Shown: positions 50,481 to 59,829, counted from the stretch's first letter. The stretch is 64,000 bases of DNA from Microbacterium paraoxydans (GCF_020524545.1 NZ_JAIVLG010000004.1:515317-579316), one strand, 5' to 3'. Numbers and translations: made by a program. The notes: generated by a model from the sequence alone, not told the origin.

Positions 50481-50839
50481 GCGATGTCCACGAGGTGCTC
50501 GAGTGTCCCGTGTGCCGGGTCAGCGCCCACGATCCCGATGACTTCGAGCCGCATGGCCCTCCCCCGTGTCGCGTCGGGGTTCTCGACGGCCCACGCGCTC
50601 GCGAGTTGCCACAGCCGCCGTCGCTTTCGCGCATCGATCGCCTCAAAAGGGTGCCCGAAGGCGACCGTTCGCCGCGTCTTGACCTCCACGATCGCCAAGT
50701 ACCGTCCGAATGCGGCGACGATATCGATCTCTCCTTGCGCGCACCGCCAGTTCCGCGCGAGAACGGTGTACCCGTTCCCCGTCAGATGCCGCGCGGCGCG
50801 CTCTTCTCCGGCTCTGCCGAGTTCATCCTTCGATGCCAT
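50477..50839 (-). CDS. YraN/UPF0102 family protein
   Basis: A 120-residue small protein of the UPF0102 group with a predicted endonuclease-like fold (EERAARHLTGNGYTVLARNW, DIVAAF, and the EVKTRRT segment). Its exact function is unknown. Start ATG at 50839 at family length. It overlaps comM by 4 bases, and the gene order yraN-comM-dprA is common across bacteria. Confidence 0.88.
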   Translation of the reverse strand: MASKDELGRAGEERAARHLTGNGYTVLARNWRCAQGEIDIVAAFGRYLAIVEVKTRRTVAFGHPFEAIDARKRRRLWQLASAWAVENPDATRGRAMRLEVIGIVGADPAHGTLEHLVDIA

Positions 50840-50853
50840 GGACTCAGCATCAC

Positions 50854-50869
50854 GCGACGCTCGCGTCGC
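50854..50869 (-). other. Short hairpin upstream of yraN
   Basis: GCGACGC at 50854-50860 pairs with GCGTCGC at 50863-50869. It could be the terminator of the DUF2469 gene or an attenuator before yraN. A 12-base palindrome CTCACGCGTGAG is at 50911-50922. Confidence 0.35.
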
Positions 50870-50964
50870 CTGGCTCGATACGGCCCCGATGGCCCGAGCG
50901 CTGGGGACAACTCACGCGTGAGGCAGCGTGTGGAGGAGTTCGCCGCGCGAGTGCGGCACCGGCG

Positions 50965-51291
50965 TCACTCGCCGTCGAGCGACAGCTCCTGCGGGAGCTC
51001 GAACTCACGACGCTGCAGCTCTTCGACGTTCACGTCTTTGAAAGTGAGGACTCGCACGGCCTTCACGAATCGGTCAGCACGGTAGATGTCCCACACCCAC
51101 ACGTCCGTCATCGAGATCTCGAAGTAGAAGTCGTGTTCGCTGTCGCGTCGCACGACGTTGACCTCGTTGGCCAGATAGAAGCGACGTTCGGTCTCGACCA
51201 CGTACTGGAACTGCGACACCACGTCCCGATACTCCCGGAACAGGGCCAGCTCGAGTTCGCGGTCGTAGTCGTCGAAGGCTTCCTCATCCAT
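50965..51291 (-). CDS. DUF2469 family protein
   Basis: A 108-residue acidic cytosolic protein of the actinobacterial DUF2469 family, with the typical MDEEAFDDYDRELELALFRE start and a beta-rich C-terminus. Function is unknown. A TAGGAT box lies 9 bases before the ATG, so the leader is at most a few bases. It follows rnhB, as in other actinobacteria. Confidence 0.85.
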   Translation of the reverse strand: MDEEAFDDYDRELELALFREYRDVVSQFQYVVETERRFYLANEVNVVRRDSEHDFYFEISMTDVWVWDIYRADRFVKAVRVLTFKDVNVEELQRREFELPQELSLDGE

Positions 51292-51340
51292 GATGTGTCC
51301 ATCCTAGAGTCGCGGGCCCTGGACCGCGGCATCGCAGCGC

Positions 51341-52000
51341 TCAGAACAGCGTCGGCACGTCCGCGATCGCCCACGAAGCCCGATGGAACGGAGACAGACC
51401 GTGGCTGCGTATCGCATCACGATGCTCGGGACTCGCGTAGCCCTTGTTCCGGTTCCACTGGTATGCGGAATGAGCCTCGTGGAGCTCGGCCATGTAGCCG
51501 TCACGCGCGACCTTCGCGATCACGGACGCTGCGGAGACCGAAGCACAGTCACGGTCGGCCTTGATCACCGGACGGACACGCAGCGGCACCGGATGTGCTT
51601 TGGAGACGTAGTCATGGTTGCCGTCGAGCAGGATGAGCGCCTCCTCGACAGGCGCGCCCTGATCGACGATCGACTGGACGGCCCGTGAGGCCGCGAGTCC
51701 GAGAGCGGACATGATGCCGACCTCATCGACCTCTTTCGCCGTGGCCCAGCCGACTGCGGATGCTTGCACCCAGGCGGCGGCCCGCTCCGCGATTTCCGGG
51801 CGTCTTCTCTCCGTCACGAGCTTGGAATCGCGAAGCCCTTCGGGGACGCGTCGACGAACACCGGCGGCATCCATCATCGCAGCGCCGACGGCGACAGGAC
51901 CCGCGAGCGCCCCCCTACCGACCTCGTCGAGCGAGATGATCAGCTCGCACTCGCCCAGGAGCCGCCGCTCGAGAGTCAGTTTCGGCGTGACAACGGTCAT
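51341..52000 (-). CDS. rnhB: Ribonuclease HII
   Basis: Cuts RNA in RNA-DNA hybrids and removes misincorporated ribonucleotides. The 219 residues contain the catalytic Asp25 and Glu26 in SLDEVGRGALAGP, plus LLDGNHDYV and KADRDCASVSAASVIAKV, which hold the other acidic residues. The ATG at 52000 overlaps the lepB stop by 4 bases; an upstream in-frame reading is a shadow. Confidence 0.96.
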   Translation of the reverse strand: MTVVTPKLTLERRLLGECELIISLDEVGRGALAGPVAVGAAMMDAAGVRRRVPEGLRDSKLVTERRRPEIAERAAAWVQASAVGWATAKEVDEVGIMSALGLAASRAVQSIVDQGAPVEEALILLDGNHDYVSKAHPVPLRVRPVIKADRDCASVSAASVIAKVARDGYMAELHEAHSAYQWNRNKGYASPEHRDAIRSHGLSPFHRASWAIADVPTLF

Positions 52001-52722
52001 TCGGGATCCGGAACGCCGTTGAAGAGGTCGTGGTGTCCGTCGATGGGGCCGATCCTGTTCAACGGCCACGTGGTGAGGAACGCCTTGCCCACGATGTTCT
52101 CCATCGGCACGAAGCCTCCGCTGGGAAGGTCCTGGTGTGCCCGAGCATCACGGGAGCGGTCACGGTTGTCTCCGAGCAGCCAGACCGAATCCTCCGGCAC
52201 CACGACGTCGAACGGCTCGTTCGACGCGGCCGTATCGCCATCCGGCAGATTGAGGTAGCTCAGTTCGTCGATCGGAGCACCGTTTATCGTGATCTGCCCC
52301 AGCGCGTTGCAGCAGACCACGTGATCCCCCGGAAGACCGATCAGCCGCTTCACGAGATGATCCTGTGAATCGCTCGCGGAGATTCCGACGAAGTTCAGCA
52401 CCCAATCGACGGCCTGGACCAGAGGGGGCTGAGCAGGGGTCTGCGGTTGAGGATCGAGCCACCCGCCCGGGTCCTTGAAGACGACCACGTCACCGCGCTC
52501 GTACGCCGTCCACCGTGGGGTGAGCTCGTCGACGAGGATCCGGTCCTTCACGAGAAGCGTGCGTTCCATCGAGGCCGACGGGATGTAGAAGGACCGCACG
52601 ACGAAGGTCTTGACGACGAACGACACCAGTGCGGCGATGACGATGATCACCAGCACGTCGCGCAGGAAGACCAGGAACCCGCGGCGGCGTCTGGCCGTGC
52701 GCGCGGACGAGGATTCAGTCAT
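51997..52722 (-). CDS. lepB: Signal peptidase I
   Basis: Membrane protease that removes signal peptides from secreted proteins. The 241 residues have one N-terminal TM helix (about 17-38), the catalytic Ser51 in PSASMERTL and Lys125 in DHLVKRLIGLPGD, and the GDNRDRSRDAR box. It lies between rplS and rnhB, the usual order. The upstream rplS terminator separates it from rplS. Confidence 0.95.
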   Translation of the reverse strand: MTESSSARTARRRRGFLVFLRDVLVIIVIAALVSFVVKTFVVRSFYIPSASMERTLLVKDRILVDELTPRWTAYERGDVVVFKDPGGWLDPQPQTPAQPPLVQAVDWVLNFVGISASDSQDHLVKRLIGLPGDHVVCCNALGQITINGAPIDELSYLNLPDGDTAASNEPFDVVVPEDSVWLLGDNRDRSRDARAHQDLPSGGFVPMENIVGKAFLTTWPLNRIGPIDGHHDLFNGVPDPE

Positions 52723-52793
52723 CAGGTTCCTTCACGATCATGCACCGTCGTGCGGCGACGCTATCTAGGTTCGCACACCGGGGAGAGAACGAA

Positions 52794-52822
52794 GCACCCC
52801 GGGACATCGTGTCCCGGGGTGC
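52794..52822 (-). terminator. Terminator after rplS
   Basis: GCACCCCGGGAC at 52794-52805 pairs with GTCCCGGGGTGC at 52811-52822 around a 5-base loop, 17 bases after the rplS stop. It separates rplS from lepB. Confidence 0.88.
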
Positions 52823-52839
52823 TGCGGAGATGCTGCGAC

Positions 52840-53187
52840 TCAGCGGTCGCGCTTCTCCTTGATCTTCGCCTTCTTGCCACGCAGCTGGCGGAGGTAGTAG
52901 AGCTTCGCGCGACGCACGTCACCGCGGGTGACGACCTCGATGTGGTCGATCACCGGGGAGTGCACCGGGAAGGTACGCTCGACGCCGACCTGGAAGCTGA
53001 TCTTGCGGACCGTGAAGGTCTCGCGCACGCTGTCGCCCTGGCGTCCGATGACGACGCCCTGGAAGACCTGGATGCGGGAACGGTTGCCCTCGGTGATGTT
53101 GACGTGCACCTTGACGGTGTCACCGGGGAAGAAGTCCGGGATGTCCGAACGGAGGGAAGCCGCGTCGACGGCGTCGAGGATCTGCAT
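52840..53187 (-). CDS. rplS: 50S ribosomal protein L19
   Basis: Large-subunit protein at the 30S interface. The 115 residues start [19 protein letters not shown] and include the conserved [12 protein letters not shown] and [22 protein letters not shown]. Start ATG at 53187 matches the family; an upstream ATG adds six residues and is rejected. The strong terminator 52794-52822 follows. Confidence 0.97.
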   Translation of the reverse strand: MQILDAVDAASLRSDIPDFFPGDTVKVHVNITEGNRSRIQVFQGVVIGRQGDSVRETFTVRKISFQVGVERTFPVHSPVIDHIEVVTRGDVRRAKLYYLRQLRGKKAKIKEKRDR

Positions 53188-53356
53188 GATCGTCTCTCTC
53201 TGCACCCGCCACAGGTCGCATGCATGTATTCAAAGGAACAAGAAAAGGGATGAACTGTACGGAGCTGACGCGTCCGCGGGCTCCCCTGTGGCAGAGCCGG
53301 TCACAGCACAAACACTCATTCTGCCATGGAAGACGTGCTCGGCCAAAACCGCGCCG

Positions 53357-53845
53357 TCAGTCGCGACCGTCGGTCTCCCGCACCACGATCACCTCGTGCG
53401 CTCTGGTCGGAGGTGTCTGTTCGTCGGCGGTCGGGATCGTCGACCAGGTGATGGTCTCGCGCAACCGCGCGCCGCTGCCCCTGGCCTCCTGCCACAACTG
53501 CCACACCTGGAGCCAGACGAATGCGATGCCGACCACGATCGCGCCGGTGAGCAACCAGGGGAACAGTCCCTCGATGAAGAACCCGACCGCGATCGTCAGA
53601 CCGTGCCAGAGCGTGAAGCCGGCAACATCCCACCACGAGACCGCTCGCTCGATACGAACGGAAGGACGCGAGCGCGTCAGGAGCGTGAGCAGGAGCTGCC
53701 CGAGGAATACGGACGGCATCGCGATGAGCAGCACCCAGAGGATCGCCCAGCCACCCTGGAAGACGCCCCAGCCGATGAGGAGCCACAGCGGCAGCAGGAA
53801 CGCCGCCGGAAGAAGCCAGCGGAAGAACGCCCGTCGCAACCACAT
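53357..53845 (-). CDS. Small integral membrane protein, unknown function
   Basis: A 162-residue Trp-rich protein with about four hydrophobic segments: LLPAAFLLPLWLLIGWGVF, WAILWVLLIAMPSVFLGQLL, TLWHGLTIAVGFFIEGLFP and GAIVVGIAFVWLQVW. A basic N-terminus and a polar C-terminal tail suggest an inside terminus. No family is recognised. TACGAT lies 6 bases before the ATG (leaderless). It is divergent from map. Confidence 0.72.
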   Translation of the reverse strand: MWLRRAFFRWLLPAAFLLPLWLLIGWGVFQGGWAILWVLLIAMPSVFLGQLLLTLLTRSRPSVRIERAVSWWDVAGFTLWHGLTIAVGFFIEGLFPWLLTGAIVVGIAFVWLQVWQLWQEARGSGARLRETITWSTIPTADEQTPPTRAHEVIVVRETDGRD

Positions 53846-53851
53846 GCTCAG

Positions 53852-53857
53852 ATCGTA
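53852..53857 (-). promoter_or_regulatory. -10 box (TACGAT), leaderless start of the small membrane protein gene
   Basis: TACGAT, 6 bases, then ATG at 53845. Confidence 0.45.
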
Positions 53858-53954
53858 CGACGCGCCGCGCACCCGCGCCCTGATGTTCGCTGAGAGCGGT
53901 CGGAGATCTCGGGGTATCGGATCAGGGAGAATGGAGATGACGAGAGGACAACCG

Positions 53955-54737
53955 ATGATCGAACTGCGCACCCCTGCCGAGATCGACGAGATGCGCGCCG
54001 CAGGACGTTTCGTCGCCGAAACCCTGGCGACGTTGCGCGATGAGACCAAGGTCGGGACGAATCTCCTCTCGATCGACCGTCGCGCGCACGAGATGATCCG
54101 CAGGGCCGGAGCGGAGTCCTGCTACATCGACTACCACCCGTCGTTCGGTGCGAGCCCATTCGGCAAGGTCATCTGCACGTCCGTCAACGACGCCGTGCTG
54201 CATGGACTCCCCCACGACTACGCCCTGCGCGACGGCGACCTCGTGACCCTCGACTTCGCTGTGGCCGTCGACGGCTGGGTCGCCGATTCCGCGGTGTCCT
54301 TCGCCGTCGGCACCGCACGCGATGAGGATCTGCGACTCATCGACACGACCGAGCGCGCGCTGGCGGCAGCCATCGAGACCGCCACCGTGGGCAATCGCAT
54401 CGGAGACATCTCCGCAGCCGTCGCGGACGTCGCGCGCGGTGAGGGGTACTCGATCAACACCGACTTCGGCGGCCACGGCGTCGGTCGCACCATGCACGGG
54501 GATCCCCATGTGCCGAACGACGGCCGCGCGGGCCGCGGCTTCCCCCTGCGCGCCGGACTCGTCCTCGCCCTGGAACCCTGGTTCCTCGCAACGACCGACG
54601 AGCTGGTGACCGACCCGGACGGATGGACCCTGCGCAGCGCCGACGGGTCCCGCGGTGCGCACTCCGAGCACACGATCGCGGTGACCGAGAACGGACCGAT
54701 CGTGTTGACGGACAGGTCTTTCCTCGGCGTCGACTGA
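53955..54737 (+). CDS. map: Methionine aminopeptidase type I
   Basis: Removes the N-terminal Met from new proteins using two metal ions. The 260 residues have the metal-site pattern: FAVAVDGWVADSAVSF (two Asp), GHGVGRTMHGDPHVPN (His), LALEPW (Glu) and HSEHTIAV (Glu). ATG at 53955 is chosen for GAGAGGA at 53942-53948, six bases away; two upstream ATGs are less suitable. It is followed by the histidine-phosphatase gene after 27 bases. Confidence 0.95.
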   Translation: MIELRTPAEIDEMRAAGRFVAETLATLRDETKVGTNLLSIDRRAHEMIRRAGAESCYIDYHPSFGASPFGKVICTSVNDAVLHGLPHDYALRDGDLVTLDFAVAVDGWVADSAVSFAVGTARDEDLRLIDTTERALAAAIETATVGNRIGDISAAVADVARGEGYSINTDFGGHGVGRTMHGDPHVPNDGRAGRGFPLRAGLVLALEPWFLATTDELVTDPDGWTLRSADGSRGAHSEHTIAVTENGPIVLTDRSFLGVD

Positions 54738-54764
54738 GCGGGAGTGCTGTGCCATCCTGAGTCC

Positions 54765-55358
54765 ATGATTCCCCAGGATCGTCACGTCCCCGAGCATCTG
54801 TTCCTCGCCCGGCATGGACGCACGACCTGGAATGTCGAGCACCGCCTGCAGGGACAGCTGGATTCCCCTTTGACGGACGACGGGGTGGCGCAGGCTCGCA
54901 CCGCCGCGGAGCGCTTGCGAGGCGCCGGAGTGCTGACGGTGTGCTCGAGTCCACTGGGGAGAGCCAGACAGACCGCGACCATCATCGCCGAGCGGATCGG
55001 CGCAGAGCTGATCGAGGTCCCTGACCTCGCGGAGATCGACCACGGCGAGCTCGCGGGGATGACCTGGGACGAGGTCGACCAGGCGTATCCCTCCCTTCGG
55101 GAAGAGCGCGCAGCGAACCGCTACGGCTGGGCGTTCCCCGGTGGGGAGAGCTATGCCCAGGCGCGCGTGCGCGCCCGTCGAGCGCTCAGCGCATGTGGGT
55201 GGGCCGCCACAGGTGCCCCGCTCCTGGTGAGCCACGAGATGATCGGACGGATGCTGCGCGCAGAGCTGCGAGGACTCGACCCGGCCAACGCACTGGGCCT
55301 CCGCCATCCCCCCGGTGTCGTCCTGGAGATCATCCGCTCCACGGAACGCATGCTCTGA
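54765..55358 (+). CDS. Histidine phosphatase family protein
   Basis: A 197-residue phosphatase of the phosphoglycerate-mutase superfamily with the RHG motif (LARHGRTTWN) at 16-18, a second His in VSHEMIG, and a Glu in EIDHGELAG. The substrate is unknown. CATCCT lies 6 bases before the ATG at 54765, a weak leaderless pattern. It converges on trmD. Confidence 0.88.
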   Translation: MIPQDRHVPEHLFLARHGRTTWNVEHRLQGQLDSPLTDDGVAQARTAAERLRGAGVLTVCSSPLGRARQTATIIAERIGAELIEVPDLAEIDHGELAGMTWDEVDQAYPSLREERAANRYGWAFPGGESYAQARVRARRALSACGWAATGAPLLVSHEMIGRMLRAELRGLDPANALGLRHPPGVVLEIIRSTERML

Positions 55359-55369
55359 GCGGATGCCGT

Positions 55370-56089
55370 TCAGGACGCAGAGCTCTCCTCCGTCGACAGG
55401 AGATCGGGTCGACGGCGTCGGGTGCGATCCAGTTGCTGCTCGCGGCGCCAGGCGGCGATGGCGGCGTGATTGCCGCTCAGGAGAACGTCGGGCACGGATC
55501 GCTCGCGCCAGGATGCGGGCTTCGTGTACGAGGGATACTCCAGCAGGCCGTCCTCGTGCGACTCTTCGACGAGACTCTCCGGGTTGCCGACGACGCCGGG
55601 CAGGAGCCGTCCCACTGCCTCGATCATCGCCATCACGGCGACCTCTCCCCCGTTCAGCACGTAGTCCCCGAGGCTGATCAGACGCACCTCGCCGAGACCC
55701 GCGGCGTACTCGAAGACACGCTCGTCGATGCCTTCGTAGCGTCCGCAGCCGAACACGAGATGCCGACGCGTCGCGAGCTGTCTCGCCGTCTTCTGCGTGA
55801 ACACCTCGCCAGCGGGCGAGGGGAAGATGATGGTGGGGCGGTCATCGTCGTTCGACTCCGACGCCTCCGTCAGCTCATCGAGAGCGAGTCCCCACGGCTC
55901 GGGCTTCATCACCATGCCGGCTCCGCCGCCGTACGGTGTGTCGTCGACCGTTCGGTGCCGATCCGACGTCCAATCCCGCAGATCCCGGATCCGGAGGTCG
56001 ATGAGGCCGGATGCCTGCGCCTTGCCGAGCAGGGAGAGCGTCAGCCCGTCGAAGTAAGACGGGAAGATGGAGACGACGTCGATGCGCAC
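55370..56089 (-). CDS. trmD: tRNA (guanine-N1)-methyltransferase TrmD
   Basis: Methylates G37 of tRNA. The 239 residues begin [16 protein letters not shown] and include the trefoil-knot AdoMet site ([12 protein letters not shown]). GTG start at 56089. It follows rimM after 19 bases in the rpsP-khpA-rimM-trmD run and converges on the histidine-phosphatase gene. Confidence 0.96.
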   Translation of the reverse strand: MRIDVVSIFPSYFDGLTLSLLGKAQASGLIDLRIRDLRDWTSDRHRTVDDTPYGGGAGMVMKPEPWGLALDELTEASESNDDDRPTIIFPSPAGEVFTQKTARQLATRRHLVFGCGRYEGIDERVFEYAAGLGEVRLISLGDYVLNGGEVAVMAMIEAVGRLLPGVVGNPESLVEESHEDGLLEYPSYTKPASWRERSVPDVLLSGNHAAIAAWRREQQLDRTRRRRPDLLSTEESSAS

Positions 56090-56108
56090 GGGGGAACCGT
56101 AACAGCCG

Positions 56109-56708
56109 TCACTCTGCGGGTTCGGCGTCTGAGACCGCCCGCGGATGAGTGTCGCCGACGTCGGGCAGCTCCTCGAAGAGTCCCGCCGGCGGGGTCACGA
56201 CGACGCGCCCTGCCGCGACGTCGACGGTCGGCACGATCGCCGAGACGAACGGCACCATGACCTCGCTCTCGCCGGACTTGACGATGAGGAGATCCTGGGC
56301 CGGGAAGTGCTCGACGCGGACGACCCGACCGATGACGATGTCGTCGCGGACGACGTCGAGACCCACGAGCTGATGGTCGAACCACGCGTCGTCCTCGACC
56401 TCGTCGACGTTCTGGTCGATCCAGAGGATCGCCTTGACGAGGCTCTCGGCCGCGTCGCGGTCCTCGACGTCTTGGAAGAAGACGACGGGGTTGCCGTTCA
56501 TCACGCGATACTCACGAACGGTGATGTCTTTGCCGTGCCACGGAGATGCCTCTGGCACCTGCAACGTGAAGCTGGCCCCGGGAACGAATCGTCCCTCGGG
56601 GTTGTCGGTGTAGAGCTCGAGCTTGAGACCGCCCTTCAGTCCATGCGCCTTGACGAGACGCCCGACCCGGAGCTGGTTCTTGCCCTGGTTGCGGTCCTTC
56701 GACGCCAC
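56109..56708 (-). CDS. rimM: Ribosome maturation factor RimM
   Basis: Helps mature the 30S head near S19. The protein has an N-terminal RimM domain ([16 protein letters not shown]) and a C-terminal PRC-barrel (ELSYLN-like [13 protein letters not shown]). GTG at 56708, one base after the khpA stop, is chosen; an ATG at 56726 that would overlap khpA by 17 bases is an alternative. Length is 199 residues from GTG. Confidence 0.93.
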   Translation of the reverse strand: MASKDRNQGKNQLRVGRLVKAHGLKGGLKLELYTDNPEGRFVPGASFTLQVPEASPWHGKDITVREYRVMNGNPVVFFQDVEDRDAAESLVKAILWIDQNVDEVEDDAWFDHQLVGLDVVRDDIVIGRVVRVEHFPAQDLLIVKSGESEVMVPFVSAIVPTVDVAAGRVVVTPPAGLFEELPDVGDTHPRAVSDAEPAE

Positions 56709-56709
56709 G

Positions 56710-56940
56710 TCAGTCGTCCGCGACATCGACGCGGACCCGACGGCCGTCGGCGAGAGCGCTGACGAGCGTACGAAGGGCCTTCGCGGTGCGGCCGCCGCGC
56801 CCGATCACGCGTCCACGGTCGTCGGGGTGCACGCGCACCTCGAGGAGCTCGCCTCGCGGCGATGTGGATTCGTTGATGCGGACATCCTCCGGGTGATCGA
56901 CGATCCCCTTGACGATGTGTTCGAGCGCGGCGGCGAGCAC
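56710..56940 (-). CDS. khpA: KH-domain RNA-binding protein KhpA
   Basis: A 76-residue single KH-domain protein that binds RNA, often with KhpB. The GxxG loop is in RVIGRGGRTAKALR. The GTG start lies 6 bases after the rpsP stop, in the usual order rpsP-khpA-rimM-trmD. Confidence 0.93.
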   Translation of the reverse strand: MLAAALEHIVKGIVDHPEDVRINESTSPRGELLEVRVHPDDRGRVIGRGGRTAKALRTLVSALADGRRVRVDVADD

Positions 56941-56946
56941 GACGGA

Positions 56947-57381
56947 TTACTCCGCGTCTGCGGCGGGGGCCTCAGCGGCCTCCGCGTCGGCCGCGGCGGG
57001 AGCCTCCTCAGCAGGAGCCTCTGCCTTCTTCTCGGCCTTGGGCTTGACGACGGACTTCTTGGACGCGTCGACCTCGAAGGGAGCCTTCGGCTCGGCGACC
57101 TTGAGCGTGGACTTCGCGTCCTTGTCGCCCTTGAACTTGCCCCAGTCACCCGTGATCTTGAGGATGGCGGCGACCTGCTCGGTCGGCTGCGCGCCGACGG
57201 AGAGCCAGTACTGCGCACGCTCGGAGTCGACCTCGATGAACGAGGGCTCCTCGGTGGGGTGGTACTTGCCGATCTCCTCGATCACGCGACCATCGCGCTT
57301 GGTCTTCGAGTCGGCGACGACGATGCGGTAGTACGGCGCACGGATCTTGCCCAGGCGCTTGAGACGGATTTTGACAGCCAC
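56947..57381 (-). CDS. rpsP: 30S ribosomal protein S16
   Basis: Small-subunit protein needed for 30S assembly. The 144 residues start with [21 protein letters not shown] and include [14 protein letters not shown]-terminal extension of about 60 residues is rich in Ala, Glu, Lys and Pro, as in other actinobacteria. GTG at 57381 has AGGAG 5 bases upstream. It heads the run to trmD. Confidence 0.96.
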   Translation of the reverse strand: MAVKIRLKRLGKIRAPYYRIVVADSKTKRDGRVIEEIGKYHPTEEPSFIEVDSERAQYWLSVGAQPTEQVAAILKITGDWGKFKGDKDAKSTLKVAEPKAPFEVDASKKSVVKPKAEKKAEAPAEEAPAAADAEAAEAPAADAE

Positions 57382-57576
57382 GATTCTCCTGAATTGTGTG
57401 GAAGGAAACGAACTGATCGCCTGGAGAGTGGGGTGCACACCCGGCGGAAGCTCAAATGAGTGGTACCTGCTGGATAGAGGGTCGAGCAGGTGGTCCAGCC
57501 GTCCATTCTGCCAGATGCACACGCCTGGCGCGAAACGGGACGAAACGGCTGTTGTCGTGTCGCGTCACGGCCGTGC

Positions 57577-57582
57577 CAGACT
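57577..57582 (+). promoter_or_regulatory. -10 box (CAGACT) for the carboxylate-amine ligase gene
   Basis: CAGACT, 6 bases, then GTG at 57589. It differs from TAGACT only in the first base. Confidence 0.4.
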
Positions 57583-57588
57583 GTGCGG

Positions 57589-58740
57589 GTGAAACTCGAG
57601 TTCGCCTCCTCGGCCCGCTCCACCGTCGGTCTCGAATGGGAGATCATGCTGGCGGACCCCGCAAGCGGTGACCTCGTCGGCCGCGCCCCCGAACTTCTGG
57701 CCGCGCTGGAGACGGAGAGCGTGGATGAGCGCCACACGGTCACGGGGGAACTGCTCACCAACACGATCGAGGTGACGAGCGGTATCGGCGACTCCGTCGC
57801 ACACGCCGTCGACGACATCGCCAACGCGATCGCCTCCGTGCGTTCGGCCACGGACCCCGCCGGGATCGAGCTGTTGTCGGCAGGCAGCCACCCCTTCGCC
57901 CAGTGGTTCGATCAGGAGGTCTCCGACAAGTCGCGCTATCACACCCTGATCGAGCGCACCCAGTGGTGGGGCCGCAACATGATGATCTGGGGCATCCACG
58001 TACACATCGGAGTAGAGGACCACCGCAAGGTCTTTCCCCTCATCAATGCGCTCGCCGGCTACCTCCCCCACCTGCAAGCCCTGGCGGCGTCGAGTCCGTT
58101 CTGGGCGGGCGAGCGCACCGGCTACGCGTCGAACCGCGCGTTGGTCTTCCAGCAGTTGCCCACAGCCGGGCTCCCGTGGCCACTGCACGATTGGTCGCAG
58201 TTCGAGTCGTACCTCGAGGACATGGTCCGGACCGGTGTCATGGAAGATGCCACCGAGGTGCGCTGGGACATCCGCCCCGCCCCCCGCTGGGGCACGATCG
58301 AGATACGGGCATGCGACGGGCTGTCGACGCTCCCGGAGCTGGCCTCCGTCGCCGCGCTCGTCCAGGTCCTCGTCGAGCACTTCTCGCGGCGGCTGGACGA
58401 TGGTGAGACTCTCCCCGCCCTTCCCGCCTGGTTCCATCGCGAGAACAAGTGGCGCGCAGCGCGCTACGGACTCGAGGCGCGCGTGATCGTAGACTCCGCC
58501 GGCACCCAACGCCCCGTGCGGGAGCACCTGACGGAGACGCTCGAAGCACTCGCCCCTGTCGCGGTGGAGTTGGGGTGCGGACGTGAGTTCGGCGGTATCG
58601 CGACCATCCTGGAGGGCGGCGCCAGCTACGCCCGACAACTCGCCGTCGCCGATGCTGCGGAGGGCGATCTCACCGCCGTGGTGCAGCATCTGATCCGCGA
58701 GTTCCGTTCCGGACCGGAATCGTCGACCGACGAGGACTGA
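57589..58740 (+). CDS. Carboxylate-amine ligase, glutamate-cysteine ligase family 2 (YbdK)
   Basis: A 383-residue ATP-dependent ligase of the GCS2/YbdK family with VGLEWEIMLAD near the start and IHVHIGVED in the core. Family members join glutamate to cysteine weakly or another amine; the true product here is unknown. GTG at 57589 is chosen for CAGACT 6 bases upstream. It converges on the SorC regulator gene 14 bases away. Confidence 0.88.
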   Translation: MKLEFASSARSTVGLEWEIMLADPASGDLVGRAPELLAALETESVDERHTVTGELLTNTIEVTSGIGDSVAHAVDDIANAIASVRSATDPAGIELLSAGSHPFAQWFDQEVSDKSRYHTLIERTQWWGRNMMIWGIHVHIGVEDHRKVFPLINALAGYLPHLQALAASSPFWAGERTGYASNRALVFQQLPTAGLPWPLHDWSQFESYLEDMVRTGVMEDATEVRWDIRPAPRWGTIEIRACDGLSTLPELASVAALVQVLVEHFSRRLDDGETLPALPAWFHRENKWRAARYGLEARVIVDSAGTQRPVREHLTETLEALAPVAVELGCGREFGGIATILEGGASYARQLAVADAAEGDLTAVVQHLIREFRSGPESSTDED

Positions 58741-58754
58741 TCCCCCGGCGAGGG

Positions 58755-59726
58755 TCAATCCTCCACGAGACGTCGCGCGAGGCCTTCGTCGAGGACCACG
58801 TCCGTGATGAGCCCGGCGGCCAGAGCCGCCCGAAGGCTCACCAGCTTGGGGATACCGGAGACCACGCAGACCCGACGGGGGACACGGCGCAGGCGATCGA
58901 GCCCGGGGCCGGTCGCCCTCGCGTTGACGCGGATGTCCCGCCAGGAACCGTCCGAGCGGAAGAAGACCGTCGCCACGTCGCCGATCGCGTGGTCTTCGCG
59001 GAGGCTGCGGTAGTCGTCGCGCCCGAGGTACCCGCCGACGTACACCCGGCTCGGCACTTCCGCCGCGGGAGAGCCCAGGCTGAAGACGGCGACATCCATC
59101 TTCGCCTGGAGGTCCAGCACACGCCGCGTGCTCCGTTCCCGCCACATCGCCTCGCGTGTCGCCGGATCGTCGAAGAACGCGGGGACGGGGAACTGCTGCA
59201 CCTGGGCGCCGAACGCACTGCCGAAGCGCTGCAGGATGTCGCTGGAGTACTCGACCCCGGTCGTCTGGGTGTTTCCGGCACCGTTGAGCTGCACGAACGT
59301 GGTGTTGTGCGTCTCCTTCTGCGTCAGGCCACGACTCACCGCGCTGATGGTCGAGCCCCAGGCGACCCCGATGACCATGTTCGAGTCGACGAACTGCGAC
59401 AGCAGACGGCCCGCAGTGAGCGCCACACGCTCGAGCCGTTCGACTTCACTGAGGATCTCCGGCATCGGCACGACGTGTGCGGCAACACGGTGGCGGTCGC
59501 GGATGCGCTGTTCGAGCATCCCGAGCCGTTCGAGTGGCGAGTTGATGCGGATGTCCACCAGACCGCTCTCCCTGGCGAAGCTCAACAGGCGGGAGACGGA
59601 GGATCGGGAGGTGCCGAGTTCTTGCGCGATGACCTCCATCGTCTTGTCCTGCATGTAGTAGAGCTGCGCGGCGGTGAGCGCCGCGATCAGCTTGCTGTCG
59701 CGCGTTTCCGCGCCCTGACCGCCCAT
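58755..59726 (-). CDS. Sugar-binding transcriptional regulator, SorC/DeoR family
   Basis: A 323-residue regulator with an N-terminal helix-turn-helix (about 28-60, MEVIAQELGTSRSSVSRLL) and a C-terminal SorC sugar-phosphate-binding domain (VIGVAWGSTISAV, and GGYLGRDDYR). It is divergent from glpD-glpF-glpK and likely controls them, perhaps sensing glycerol-3-phosphate (inference). ATG at 59726 fits an AGGAGG box 5 bases upstream; an ATG three bases earlier is too close. Confidence 0.88.
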   Translation of the reverse strand: MGGQGAETRDSKLIAALTAAQLYYMQDKTMEVIAQELGTSRSSVSRLLSFARESGLVDIRINSPLERLGMLEQRIRDRHRVAAHVVPMPEILSEVERLERVALTAGRLLSQFVDSNMVIGVAWGSTISAVSRGLTQKETHNTTFVQLNGAGNTQTTGVEYSSDILQRFGSAFGAQVQQFPVPAFFDDPATREAMWRERSTRRVLDLQAKMDVAVFSLGSPAAEVPSRVYVGGYLGRDDYRSLREDHAIGDVATVFFRSDGSWRDIRVNARATGPGLDRLRRVPRRVCVVSGIPKLVSLRAALAAGLITDVVLDEGLARRLVED

Positions 59727-59750
59727 CATGACCTCCTCGCCCTCGATCCT

Positions 59751-59764
59751 TGCACATATGTGCA
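59751..59764. promoter_or_regulatory. Operator palindrome between regulator and glpD
   Basis: TGCACATATGTGCA is a perfect 14-base palindrome in the 103-base gap, 24 bases upstream of the regulator ATG and about 65 bases before glpD. It is a good candidate binding site for the SorC-family regulator, controlling both directions. Confidence 0.65.
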
Positions 59765-59829
59765 GTGGGCTTGCGCGAGATGCCACACAGGTCGATGCTG
59801 GTTGGCAAGTAAGGAAGCGAGGGTCGACG

